DNA of 5,522 nucleotides from Aurantimonadaceae bacterium (GCA_003232595.1 QIIJ01000166.1:1-5522); one strand, 5' to 3'; counted from the stretch's first letter, positions 1 through 5,522 are shown. Notes: generated from the letters alone by a model not told the origin. Translations and numbers: made by a program.

Positions 1-93
1 AAGCGACGGAAGCAATTTACGCTCGGCCAGATCACCGGTGCCGCCAAATATGACGGCATCAAAAGGTTGAACCGGAATGATCTTGCTGGTCAT
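1..93 (-). CDS. zwf: Glucose-6-phosphate 1-dehydrogenase, N-terminal part (runs off left edge)
   Basis: Cytoplasmic enzyme that oxidises glucose 6-phosphate to 6-phosphogluconolactone with NAD(P)+, feeding the pentose phosphate and Entner-Doudoroff pathways. Only the first 31 residues are visible. They read MTSKIIPVQPFDAVIFGGTG and then DLAERKLLPSL, which contains the family's dinucleotide-binding signature (GGTGDLAERK at residues 17-26; usual form GATGDLAxRKL) immediately after the first beta strand. The ATG at 93 is chosen over an in-frame ATG at 108 because it has a GGAAG ribosome-binding sequence 8 nt upstream and gives the MxSxIIPVxPF start I recall for rhizobial Zwf. In rhizobia zwf often heads a zwf-pgl-edd operon; that would lie left of this window and cannot be seen. 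It is divergent from the monooxygenase gene. Identification rests on a short segment but the motif is distinctive. Confidence 0.88.
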   Translation of the reverse strand, partial: MTSKIIPVQPFDAVIFGGTGDLAERKLLPSL

Positions 94-177
94 GGTCGTG
101 GCTTCCATTCAGTGGAATTTTTCATCAAAGCAGTCCTAATCTAATCGATTTAAATTGACCAGCAATTTGCATACCTG

Positions 178-316
178 CTCTGATTGGCACTCAATACAGG
201 CGAATCAGAGGTTATTACGAGAACAGATTTCGGGCAAATGTTTGTGACCTCTGATAACAAGGTCATCAAGCGGGTAAGTATTAGAAGTCTTTTGGTTAAG
301 TGCATGATTCTGATTG
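178..316. repeat. Four copies of TCTGAT in mixed orientation, possible operator sites
   Basis: The copies are CTCTGATT (178-185), its exact reverse complement AATCAGAG (203-210), CTCTGATA (249-256) and TCTGATTG (309-316, an exact 8-bp repeat of 179-186). The second and third copies form a longer inverted pair, ATCAGAGGT (204-212) against ACCTCTGAT (247-255). A given 6-mer counted on both strands is expected about 0.15 times in 310 random bases, so four copies is notable, though the motif was chosen after looking. Similar inverted half-sites upstream of aromatic hydroxylase genes often bind MarR-, IclR- or LysR-type regulators. That role is inference here. Confidence 0.4.
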
Positions 317-393
317 CTGAACATGTTGCCTTGGCCACGGATAGCTGTATCAAAGATGGTTCAGAAACGTTGTGGCAGGTATTTGAAGAAAGT

Positions 394-398
394 AGGTG
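394..398 (+). promoter_or_regulatory. Ribosome-binding site candidate for the monooxygenase N-terminal start
   Basis: AGGTG ends 3 nt before the ATG at 402, and purine-rich GAAGAAAGTAGG covers 385-396. The spacing of AGGTG is short, but the purine run gives acceptable alternatives. It supports 402 as the ancestral start. The open frame carrying the rest of the protein has no ATG, GTG or TTG upstream of 598. Confidence 0.4.
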
Positions 399-401
399 TC
401 A

Positions 402-494
402 ATGCAATATCATCTCAACGGTTTCAAACCCGGCAATCCAGCAATTTTAGAGCCCGCTGCGTATCATTTCAAACAGCGCACCCGAAAATATTGA
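402..494 (+). other. Out-of-frame N-terminal fragment of the monooxygenase
   Basis: A 30-codon frame beginning MQYHLNGFKPGNPAILEPAA and ending at TGA (492-494). The opening MQ(Y/F)HLNGFxPGxP is the conserved first segment of bacterial phenol 2-monooxygenase-like proteins and normally leads, after a variable linker, into the xVDVLIVGCGPAG strand. Here that strand (NIDVLIIGCGPAG) lies one base forward in frame. The downstream frame has a TAG at 448-450, so the indel that separated the two must lie between about 451 and 491. One surplus base (or two missing) would explain it. Short homopolymers nearby are TTT (467-469), CCC (481-483) and AAAA (485-488). Confidence 0.75.
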
Positions 495-2355
495 TGTTCT
501 GATAATCGGCTGCGGCCCGGCAGGTCTGACATTAGCCGCACAGTTATCAGCCTTTCCTGGCATCACGTCTCGAATAATCGATGAAAAACCTGGCCGATTG
601 ATTATCGGTCAGGCAGATGGTATCGCGTGCCGTACAATGGAGATGTTCGAAGCCTTCGGTTTCAGCGAGCAGGTGCTGAAAGAGGCCTATTGGGTCAATG
701 AGACATCGTTTTGGAAGCCGGACAGCAGTCAGCCGAAAAACATTATCAGAAGCAGCAGAATTAAGGACACCGAAGATGGATTGTCAGAATTTCCGCATGT
801 GATCCTTAATCAGGCACGGGTGCATGATTTATTTCTCGATGTGATGCACAATTCGCCTCTGCGGCTCGAGCCGGACTATGCCCTCCGTCTGCTCAATCTT
901 GAGATCGCCCCTGCGGTCGTCGAGGGAGGCAACGCAACTGCCTATCCTGTTACAGCCAGGTTGCAGCATGCAGGCTCTGAGCAACAGGGACAAATCGAAA
1001 CCGTGAGGGCTCGTTATGTGGTTGGGTGTGACGGTGCACGCAGCATCGTGCGTAAATCTCTCGGACGAGACCTGCACGGGGATTCAGCAAATAAGGCATG
1101 GGGTGTCATGGATGTTCTGGCTGTCACCGACTTTCCCGACATAAGGTTGAAGTCGGTGATACATTCGGCTGAAGAGGGAAGCATCCTGATCATACCCCGG
1201 GAGGGAGGCTATCTTGTCCGCTTTTATATTGAACTCGACCAACTTAACAAAGATGAACGGGTTTCAGGCAGGAACATCACAACCGATCATTTGATCGCAG
1301 CAGCACAGCGAATTCTCCATCCTTTTACCCTTGAGGTGAAGGAAGTTGCCTGGTGGTCAGTGTATGAAATCGGCCAGCGACTTTGCGATAAATTCGATGA
1401 TGTGCCTGAAGAGCAAGTTGAAACGCGCTTTCCCCGGGTGTTTATTGCTGGCGACGCCTGTCACACCCACAGCCCGAAAGCCGGTCAGGGCATGAACGTC
1501 TCTATGGGTGACAGCTTCAATCTTGCGTGGAAACTGGCATCGGTTATCCATGGCCGCAGCTTGCCACATATTCTGCATACCTATTCTGCGGAACGGCAAT
1601 TGGTTGCCAAAGAGCTGATCGACTTCGATCGCCAGTTTGCCAAAATGTTCAGCGCCCGACCTAAAATTTCGGACGATGGCAAAAATGACAGCGTTGATCC
1701 CGCGGAATTTCAGCGATATTTTGTCAAGCATGGACGCTTCACGGCGGGAACAGCGATACGATATCACCCATCAATTATCTCGGCAAAGCCTGAATATCAG
1801 CATCTGGCCAATGGCCTGGCAATCGGCATGCGGTTCCATTCGGCACCGGTCATCCGCCTTGCAGATGCGGCACCTGTTAATCTGGGCCACACGGTAAAAG
1901 CAGATGGCCGCTGGCGCCTCATCGCATTTGCCAGCACAGAGGATCGAGCCGACCGGCCATCGGGAATACGAAACCTGTGCGAGTTTCTTACCGGTTCTCC
2001 AGCATCTCCGGTTCGAAAATATACGCCTGACGGTGCGGATATTGATGCGGTGATTGATGTCAGGGCCGTGTTCCAGCACAGCCATCGCGAGTTGGAAATT
2101 ATGGCCATGCCTTCACTCCTCATTCCCCTGAAAGGGCAATTGGAACTTCGTGATTATGAAAAAATATTTTGCCCTGATCTCGGTGCTGATAGTGACATTT
2201 TTGAAATGAGGGGCATTGATCGAATGAAAGGCTGCATGGTTGTTGTCCGGCCAGACCAGTATATCGCCCACATTCTCCCGCTTGATGCTTATGCTGAACT
2301 ATCTGCGTTTTTCGACGGTTTTATGATTTCAAAGCAGGCAATAAATTTGCTCTAG
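402..2355 (+). CDS. FAD-dependent aromatic hydroxylase (phenol 2-monooxygenase / MobA-like) with apparent 5' frameshift
   Basis: Predicted class A flavoprotein monooxygenase that hydroxylates a phenolic ring using NAD(P)H and O2. The family includes yeast phenol hydroxylase and 3-hydroxybenzoate 4-monooxygenase; the substrate cannot be told from sequence. The family N-terminus MQYHLNGFKPGNP starts at 402, in a frame that stops at TGA 492-494. The remaining frame is open from 451 to the stop at 2355 and carries the FAD Rossmann motif GCGPAG (508-525), GQADGIACRT (607-636), the DG motif GCDGAR (1024-1041), YEIGQR (about 1363-1380, its Tyr probably matching the catalytic Tyr of phenol hydroxylase) and the FAD-ribityl GDACHTHSPKAGQG motif (from 1450). 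It ends with the thioredoxin-like C-terminal domain, including GCMVVVRPDQY. Joined, the parts give about 650 residues, near the family's usual 630-640. A start at 598 (TTG) would delete the FAD Rossmann motif. It is therefore either a recent pseudogene, a sequencing error, or the product of an unusual start. Family assignment is firm; functional status is open. Confidence 0.85.
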
Positions 2356-2392
2356 CATTGCGCTGCTCTTGTGATCTCCGGCAGGGCGACCT

Positions 2393-2683
2393 TTAAATTC
2401 CGTCAATAATAATCGCCGTGCAGTTCGCGTTGGCATGCCTGATGGCTTTAACGGGTGCGTAATCTTCGCTATCCAGAAATTTGCGGGCAGCAACCATGTC
2501 TGAAAACTCGATCATGACGATGCGGGTCGGTGACCAGAGATCACTTTCCACCACATCCATATCGCCGCCGCGGGCACGGTAGATACCGCCATGTTTTTCA
2601 ACCAGTGGCCGGGCCAGCGCCTTGTATTCCTCATAAACCTTAGGATTGTTGATTTTTGTATCAACGATGACGTAAGCAGGCAT
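2393..2683 (-). CDS. DUF1330 family small protein
   Basis: A 96-residue protein starting MPAYVIVDTKINNPKVYEEY, with the later segments HGGIYRARGG and SPTRIVMIEFSDMVAARKFLDSEDYAPVKAIR. This pattern fits the DUF1330 family (about 95 residues, ferredoxin-like alpha-beta fold related to dimeric alpha-beta barrel proteins). Its molecular role is not established, so none is assigned. No signal peptide or membrane segment is seen, so it is probably cytoplasmic. AAGGA lies 6 nt before the ATG, which fixes the start. The gene begins 21 nt after the pheA stop and is probably the last gene of a kdsB-pheA-DUF1330 transcript. It converges on the monooxygenase gene, with only 37 nt between their stops and no clear terminator hairpin there. 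Confidence 0.9.
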   Translation of the reverse strand: MPAYVIVDTKINNPKVYEEYKALARPLVEKHGGIYRARGGDMDVVESDLWSPTRIVMIEFSDMVAARKFLDSEDYAPVKAIRHANANCTAIIIDGI

Positions 2684-2704
2684 ATCAAGTCCTTTCGGGA
2701 GTTG

Positions 2705-3559
2705 TTAATTTTTTGCTGATTTGCGAAAATCGCTCGCCGGGTAGACCCCTAATATTCGTTTTTCCGCCGAAAAAAAACCCATTTCTTCGAGCGCAAAAGC
2801 CACATTCTCGTCTTCAGGATGACCTTCAATATCGGCATAAAACAGGGTGGCGGTGAAAGCCCCGTCAAGCTGGTAGGATTCGAGCTTGGTCATATTGACA
2901 TTGTTGGTAGCAAAGCCACCCATCACCTTGTAAAGAGCGGCTGGAACATTGCGCACCCGGAAAATAAAGGTGGTAATTACCGGTCCGTTATTGGCCGGAG
3001 CAATTTTTTCCTCGCGGGACAGAATGACAAATCTTGTGGTGTTGTGATCGGCATCCTCCACATCGGGCATGATGATATCGAGCCCGTAAAGTTCCGCCGC
3101 CAGTCGCGGAGCAAGGGCGGCGCAGGCCGGGTCATCAAGCTCTGAAACCATGCGGGCTGAACCCGCCGTATCACCGCTGACAACCGGTCTCCAGCCATTT
3201 TCACGGATAATATTGCGGCATTGTCCGAGTGCATGCACGTGGCTGTAGACGGTGGTGATATCACCTGTTTTTGTACCCGGTCGCGCCATCAGCTGGAAGT
3301 GAATGGGTAGAAAATATTCACCGATTATATGCAAATTCGACTGCGGCAAAAGGTGGTGAATATCGGCCACACGTCCGGCGATGGAGTTTTCAATCGGAAT
3401 CATCGCAAGATCGGCCCGGTTATTTTTCAGCGCGGAAAACGCATCCTCAAATGTGCCGCATGGCAGCGGTGCCATCTCGGGATACATTTCGCGGCTGGCG
3501 GTGTCCGAATTGGCACCGGGCTCTCCCTGGAAAGCTATTTTGCCAGTTTTATTATTCAT
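2705..3559 (-). CDS. pheA: Prephenate dehydratase
   Basis: Cytoplasmic enzyme converting prephenate to phenylpyruvate, the penultimate step of phenylalanine synthesis. The 284 residues are the usual length for the monofunctional form, with no chorismate mutase domain at the N-terminus. Visible motifs are FQGEPGANS (10-18), MIPIENSIAGRV (53-64), the catalytic-region HNTTRF with the conserved TRF at 175-177, and a C-terminal ACT domain from about 194 to 275 (TTFIFRVRNVPAALYKV, MTKLESYQ, YADIEGHPED). The ACT domain normally mediates feedback inhibition by phenylalanine. Its binding motif reads ESYQ (227-230) instead of the enterobacterial ESRP, a variant I recall as common in alphaproteobacteria. 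The ATG follows the kdsB stop by 12 nt with GGAAA between them, indicating co-transcription with kdsB. Confidence 0.96.
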   Translation of the reverse strand: MNNKTGKIAFQGEPGANSDTASREMYPEMAPLPCGTFEDAFSALKNNRADLAMIPIENSIAGRVADIHHLLPQSNLHIIGEYFLPIHFQLMARPGTKTGDITTVYSHVHALGQCRNIIRENGWRPVVSGDTAGSARMVSELDDPACAALAPRLAAELYGLDIIMPDVEDADHNTTRFVILSREEKIAPANNGPVITTFIFRVRNVPAALYKVMGGFATNNVNMTKLESYQLDGAFTATLFYADIEGHPEDENVAFALEEMGFFSAEKRILGVYPASDFRKSAKN

Positions 3560-3571
3560 CAGGTTTCCAGG

Positions 3572-4318
3572 TTATTCGGCCAGTGCAATTCTGGCCCGCT
3601 CCAAATCTGCGGCAGTATCAACACCAAGCGGAGCCGTGTCAACGACAATGGCATCAATCCGCATGCCTGCTTCAAGGGCGCGTAATTGCTCCAGTTTTTC
3701 ACGTTTTTCAAGTTGTGATGGTTGAAGTGAAACAAATTCTGCAAGCGCTTTTCGCCGCCACGCGTAAAGCCCGATATGATGATAAAGCGGACCGTCACCA
3801 TAAGGCGCCGTTGCACGGGTAAAATAAAGTGCGCGGAAAAACCCTTCGCCAATCGGGCTTCCGATCATTTTCACCACATTTGGATTGCTGCGCTCTTCAA
3901 CAAGATGAATTTCAGCAACCAGGGTGGCGATATCAACATCAGGGTTTTCAAGTGGCTTGAGACAGGCACGAATCGATTTTGGATCAATTGTTGGCAAATC
4001 GCCCTGCATATTGATGATTGTATCAAATTCGCCAACCGGGTCGATCGTCTGCAGGGCTTCAAATATCCGGTCTGAGCCTGAGGCGTGGTGGCCTCCGGTC
4101 ATTGCAGCTTCTCCGCCATGGTTTTCTATCGCTTTAGCAATTTCCGGCGAATCAGTTGCCACCACCACCCGTCCGACCTGCGCCTCCACCGCCCGTTTCC
4201 AGACGTGGACGATCAGCGGCAAACCGTTGATATCGGCCATCGGTTTATCAGGAAGTCTGGTTGAACCCATGCGGGCCGGGATTAGCACAATTGCGTTTGC
4301 TTTTGCGTGTTTTTCCAT
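3572..4318 (-). CDS. kdsB: 3-deoxy-manno-octulosonate cytidylyltransferase (CMP-Kdo synthetase)
   Basis: Activates Kdo with CTP to give CMP-Kdo and pyrophosphate, supplying the inner-core sugar of lipopolysaccharide; cytoplasmic. From the ATG at 4318 it has 248 residues, the normal family length. Motifs in order are the nucleotide-binding loop VLIPARMGSTRLPDKP (11-26), VVVATDSPEI (51-60), HHASGSDRI (77-85), INMQGDLPTI (102-111, metal/nucleotide site, usually NxQGDEP or NxQGDLP), HIGLYAWRR (181-189), LEKREKLEQLRALEAG (203-218) and GVDTAADLERAR (232-243). The frame stays open upstream to 4417, but the added 33 residues are cysteine-containing, not family-like, and cross the promoter region, so 4318 is preferred. 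This start has no good Shine-Dalgarno sequence. It is the first gene of the kdsB-pheA-DUF1330 cluster and is divergent from cycM. Confidence 0.95.
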   Translation of the reverse strand: MEKHAKANAIVLIPARMGSTRLPDKPMADINGLPLIVHVWKRAVEAQVGRVVVATDSPEIAKAIENHGGEAAMTGGHHASGSDRIFEALQTIDPVGEFDTIINMQGDLPTIDPKSIRACLKPLENPDVDIATLVAEIHLVEERSNPNVVKMIGSPIGEGFFRALYFTRATAPYGDGPLYHHIGLYAWRRKALAEFVSLQPSQLEKREKLEQLRALEAGMRIDAIVVDTAPLGVDTAADLERARIALAE

Positions 4319-4471
4319 CGTTGATGTTGCTCGTGTCAATTGGTCACAATTTCGAACCCTTATAAGTGTTGCAAGACAGTTGCAAAAGTCATAGTTTCCG
4401 CGAAATTGTCGAGCCAATCAAACGTATTGCAGTAATTTGCAGCGTTGTCAGAAAACCGGAGCAGTGAGACC
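4319..4471. promoter_or_regulatory. Divergent promoter region between kdsB and cycM
   Basis: 153 nt between two divergent starts. It contains the palindrome CTTATAAG (4359-4366), whose TATAAG can be read as a -10-like box on either strand. A perfect inverted repeat AATTG-N4-CAATT (4338-4351) falls 20-33 nt before the kdsB start. TTGCAA occurs at 4369-4374 and 4380-4385 (11 bp apart), and TTGCAG at 4427-4432 and 4437-4442 (10 bp apart). No -35 box near consensus is obvious in either direction, so promoter positions are not assigned. GGAG (4458-4461) is the likely ribosome-binding site for cycM, about 10 nt before its ATG. Confidence 0.45.
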
Positions 4472-5020
4472 ATGGACTCATATCAACTCAACAAGATAGC
4501 AGGAGCGGTGCTTGGAACGCTGTTTGTTGTGCTTTCTCTGTCATTCCTGTCTGATGCCATTTTTACCAGCAAGGTGCCGGAAAAACCGGGTTTTGTAATT
4601 GAGGTCAGCGACGGGGAACCTGCTGCCAAAGAAGCGGATGCGGCACCGTCACTTGAGCCGATTGCTCCTTTACTTGCTTCAGTTGATATTACAGTTGGCC
4701 AGAAAGCCGCAAGGAAGTGCATTGCCTGTCATACCTTTGAAAAGGGTGGTAAAAACAAAGTCGGACCCAATCTGTTTGGCATCGTCAATCGCGATATAGC
4801 ATCAGTTGAAGGCGCCGCTTTTTCCTCTGCACTTTCCGAATACGGGGCCGGCAAGAAATGGACCTATGCTGAACTGAACGGTTTTCTCAAAAAGCCAAGG
4901 AGTTTCGTCAAAGGCACTTCGATGGGCTTTGCCGGGATAAAGAAAACCGCTGATCGCGCCGCGGTAATTGGCTATCTGCGCTCGCTTGCTGATACGCCAG
5001 CGCCCCTGCCGACAGAATAG
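4472..5020 (+). CDS. cycM: Membrane-anchored cytochrome c (CycM / c552 type)
   Basis: A 182-residue c-type cytochrome that passes electrons from the bc1 complex to terminal oxidase in rhizobia; anchored in the inner membrane with its haem domain in the periplasm. The N-terminus MDSYQLNKIAGAVLGTLFVV is the typical CycM opening, with one transmembrane segment at about residues 9-31 acting as uncleaved signal anchor. A proline/alanine/acid-rich linker (about 34-70) follows. The haem site is CIACH (83-87), then KVGPNLFG (96-103), WTYAELNGFL (130-139) and the axial methionine in GTSMGFAG (148-155, Met151). It ends ADTPAPLPTE, as in relatives. The ATG at 4472 is preferred to an in-frame TTG at 4445, which would add nine unrelated residues. 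A terminator follows at 5046, so it is probably monocistronic. Haem attachment by the Ccm system is inferred from CxxCH. Confidence 0.94.
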   Translation: MDSYQLNKIAGAVLGTLFVVLSLSFLSDAIFTSKVPEKPGFVIEVSDGEPAAKEADAAPSLEPIAPLLASVDITVGQKAARKCIACHTFEKGGKNKVGPNLFGIVNRDIASVEGAAFSSALSEYGAGKKWTYAELNGFLKKPRSFVKGTSMGFAGIKKTADRAAVIGYLRSLADTPAPLPTE

Positions 5021-5045
5021 TTGCGGGGGGATCAATTGAAGTCTG

Positions 5046-5071
5046 AAACCAGGCCATGTGCCCGGTTTTTT
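5046..5071 (+). terminator. Intrinsic terminator after cycM
   Basis: The hairpin pairs AAACC (5046-5050) with GGTTT (5064-5068) and GGC (5052-5054) with GCC (5060-5062), with one A/C mismatch and a 5-nt loop CATGT (5055-5059). A T run continues to 5071. It begins 26 nt after the cycM stop and fits Rho-independent termination of that transcript. Confidence 0.75.
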
Positions 5072-5199
5072 GTCTCCCGGTTCGTGAATCCTTTCCGTTC
5101 ACGGTGGATTAAATTTTCGTTATTTTGCATAAATAGCCTGCAAGCCGCCTTAAATCCCCCTATGCTTGCGGCAAAACTGCATTATTCGGGAGTTTATTA
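5072..5199 (+). promoter_or_regulatory. Leader and probable promoter region of the solute-binding protein gene
   Basis: Non-coding stretch between the cycM terminator and the next gene. It holds an inverted repeat CGTGAA (5083-5088) / TTCACG (5098-5103) with a 9-nt loop. A possible sigma-70-like pair is TTCACG (5098-5103) and TATTTT (5121-5126), spacer 17, which would place the -35 box in one arm of that repeat. Further down are GCAAGC (5140-5145) / GCTTGC (5164-5169) and the 9-bp palindrome TTGCGGCAA (5166-5174). GGGAG (5188-5192) is a good ribosome-binding site 7 nt before the ATG at 5200. The promoter call is weak; the ribosome-binding site is solid. Confidence 0.4.
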
Positions 5200-5522
5200 A
5201 TGAAGCGTGTGATCATTTCCCTGTTCCTTTTGTTTCTTTGGTCCGCGACCGGACCGGTGCTTGCCGGTAACGGGGCCGAACCGGACAAATGGTCCTATGC
5301 AACTGCCCTCACCGGCACCCCTAAATATCCACTGGATTTCCCCAATTTTGACTATGTCAATATCAATGCCCCAAAAGGCGGGCGGGTTCGGATGTCTTCA
5401 TTTGGTGGTTTTGATACATTCAATCCGATGCTGCCCAAAGGCGAAGCGCCCGATGGCATGGGGTTGATTTACGAGTCCCTGATGGCCTCATCTCTGGATG
5501 AATTGGATATATCGGCAATGTA
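5200..5522 (+). CDS. Extracellular solute-binding protein family 5 (YejA-like peptide transporter component), N-terminal part
   Basis: Periplasmic binding protein of an ABC importer for peptides or microcin C-like compounds; only 107 complete codons are visible before the right edge. A Sec signal peptide is clear: MKR, a hydrophobic core VIISLFLLFLW, then a VLA-type cleavage site after residue 22. The mature part has WSYATALTGTPKYPLDFPNF, DYVNINAPKGGRVRMSSFGGFDTFNPM and GMGLIYESLMASSLDE. This matches the start of YejA-type family 5 binding proteins (pattern FDYVNPDAPKGGxLxLxxxGxFDxLNP, then GLIYDTLM). GGGAG 7 nt before the ATG supports the start. Full-length relatives are about 600 residues and are usually followed by permease genes (yejB, yejE) and an ATPase gene, which would lie right of the window. 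The ligand cannot be deduced. Confidence 0.9.
   Translation, partial: MKRVIISLFLLFLWSATGPVLAGNGAEPDKWSYATALTGTPKYPLDFPNFDYVNINAPKGGRVRMSSFGGFDTFNPMLPKGEAPDGMGLIYESLMASSLDELDISAM

Larger units (their letters stand above)
94..401. promoter_or_regulatory. Divergent intergenic region between zwf and the monooxygenase gene
   Basis: About 308 nt without a convincing gene. Short open frames cross it on both strands, but none has a recognisable protein or a credible ribosome-binding site. It must hold the zwf promoter (leftward) and any promoter for the monooxygenase (rightward). The clearest structure is a set of TCTGAT copies, listed separately. There is also a 9-bp palindrome, GCAATTTGC, at 162-170. 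Weak rightward sigma-70-like candidates are TTGACC (155-160) with TCTGAT (179-184), spacer 18, and TTGCCT (326-331) with TATCAA (348-353), spacer 16. Neither is close enough to consensus to assert. No regulator gene is next to it in the window. Confidence 0.5.

Noticed and set aside
94..108. zwf starting at the in-frame ATG at 108
   Set aside because: Weak upstream sequence, whereas the ATG at 93 has GGAAG 8 nt before it and gives the expected N-terminus.
184..450. 88-codon open frame in the zwf/monooxygenase intergenic region
   Set aside because: Begins at TTG with no ribosome-binding site, resembles no protein I know, and overlaps the ancestral monooxygenase start in another frame.
451..491. 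Programmed +1 ribosomal frameshift joining the two monooxygenase frames
   Set aside because: No recognisable slippery codon plus stop arrangement of known type and no precedent I know in this family; an indel or read error is simpler.
598..2355. Monooxygenase starting at the TTG at 598
   Set aside because: It would delete the GCGPAG FAD-binding motif (508-525) that is clearly encoded upstream in the same frame, and TTG 598 is the ordinary leucine in the segment KPGRLIIGQADG.
2356..2392. Bidirectional terminator between the convergent monooxygenase and DUF1330 genes
   Set aside because: No stable GC-rich hairpin followed by a T run could be found on either strand in these 37 nt.
4319..4417. 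kdsB extended 33 codons upstream to 4417
   Set aside because: The extra residues are not family-like and cover the divergent promoter region; the ATG at 4318 gives the normal 248-residue length.
4445..4471. cycM starting at TTG 4445
   Set aside because: Adds nine residues before the typical CycM opening MDSYQLNKIAG; GGAG at 4458-4461 serves the ATG at 4472.
1..5522. CRISPR array, tRNA, insertion sequence, phage or defence system
   Set aside because: No regularly spaced repeats, tRNA-like cloverleaf, transposase or terminal inverted repeats were seen; all space is accounted for by the genes and short intergenic regions described.

Overview
The window looks like chromosome of an alphaproteobacterium, most likely order Hyphomicrobiales (Rhizobiales). 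The main evidence is the CycM-type membrane-anchored cytochrome c beside a divergent kdsB-pheA pair, together with rhizobial-style protein variants (Zwf beginning MTSKIIPVQPF, PheA with LESYQ in its ACT domain). Base composition is close to even by eye, which is low for a typical rhizobium and would suit a lower-GC, perhaps marine, member. The genus cannot be named from this stretch.

Layout from left to right. (1) Positions 1-93, minus strand: the first 31 codons of glucose-6-phosphate dehydrogenase (zwf), running off the left edge. (2) Positions 94-401: a non-coding region between divergent genes, carrying four copies of TCTGAT in mixed orientation that may be regulatory. (3) Positions 402-2355, plus strand: a large FAD-dependent aromatic hydroxylase of the phenol 2-monooxygenase / 3-hydroxybenzoate 4-monooxygenase family. 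Its conserved N-terminus (MQYHLNGFKPGNP, start at 402) lies in a different frame from the FAD-binding Rossmann motif and everything after it, so the gene has an apparent one-base frameshift between about 451 and 491. (4) Positions 2393-4318, minus strand: a compact cluster transcribed right to left, kdsB (CMP-Kdo synthesis for LPS), pheA (prephenate dehydratase, phenylalanine synthesis) and a small DUF1330 protein, with gaps of 12 and 21 nt. (5) Positions 4319-4471: the divergent kdsB/cycM promoter region. (6) Positions 4472-5020, plus strand: cycM, a membrane-anchored cytochrome c, followed by a convincing intrinsic terminator. (7) Positions 5200-5522, plus strand: the start of a family 5 peptide-type solute-binding protein (YejA-like) with a signal peptide, running off the right edge.

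Most of this is housekeeping or widely conserved metabolism: entry to the pentose phosphate/Entner-Doudoroff routes, LPS sugar activation, aromatic amino acid synthesis, respiratory electron transfer and peptide uptake. The accessory element is the aromatic monooxygenase, which stands alone without visible ring-cleavage, transport or regulator genes and is apparently broken near its 5' end. I see no tRNA, rRNA, CRISPR array, insertion sequence or phage gene, and no evidence for a new multi-gene system. The observations most worth checking are the frameshift and the repeated TCTGAT motif upstream of it.
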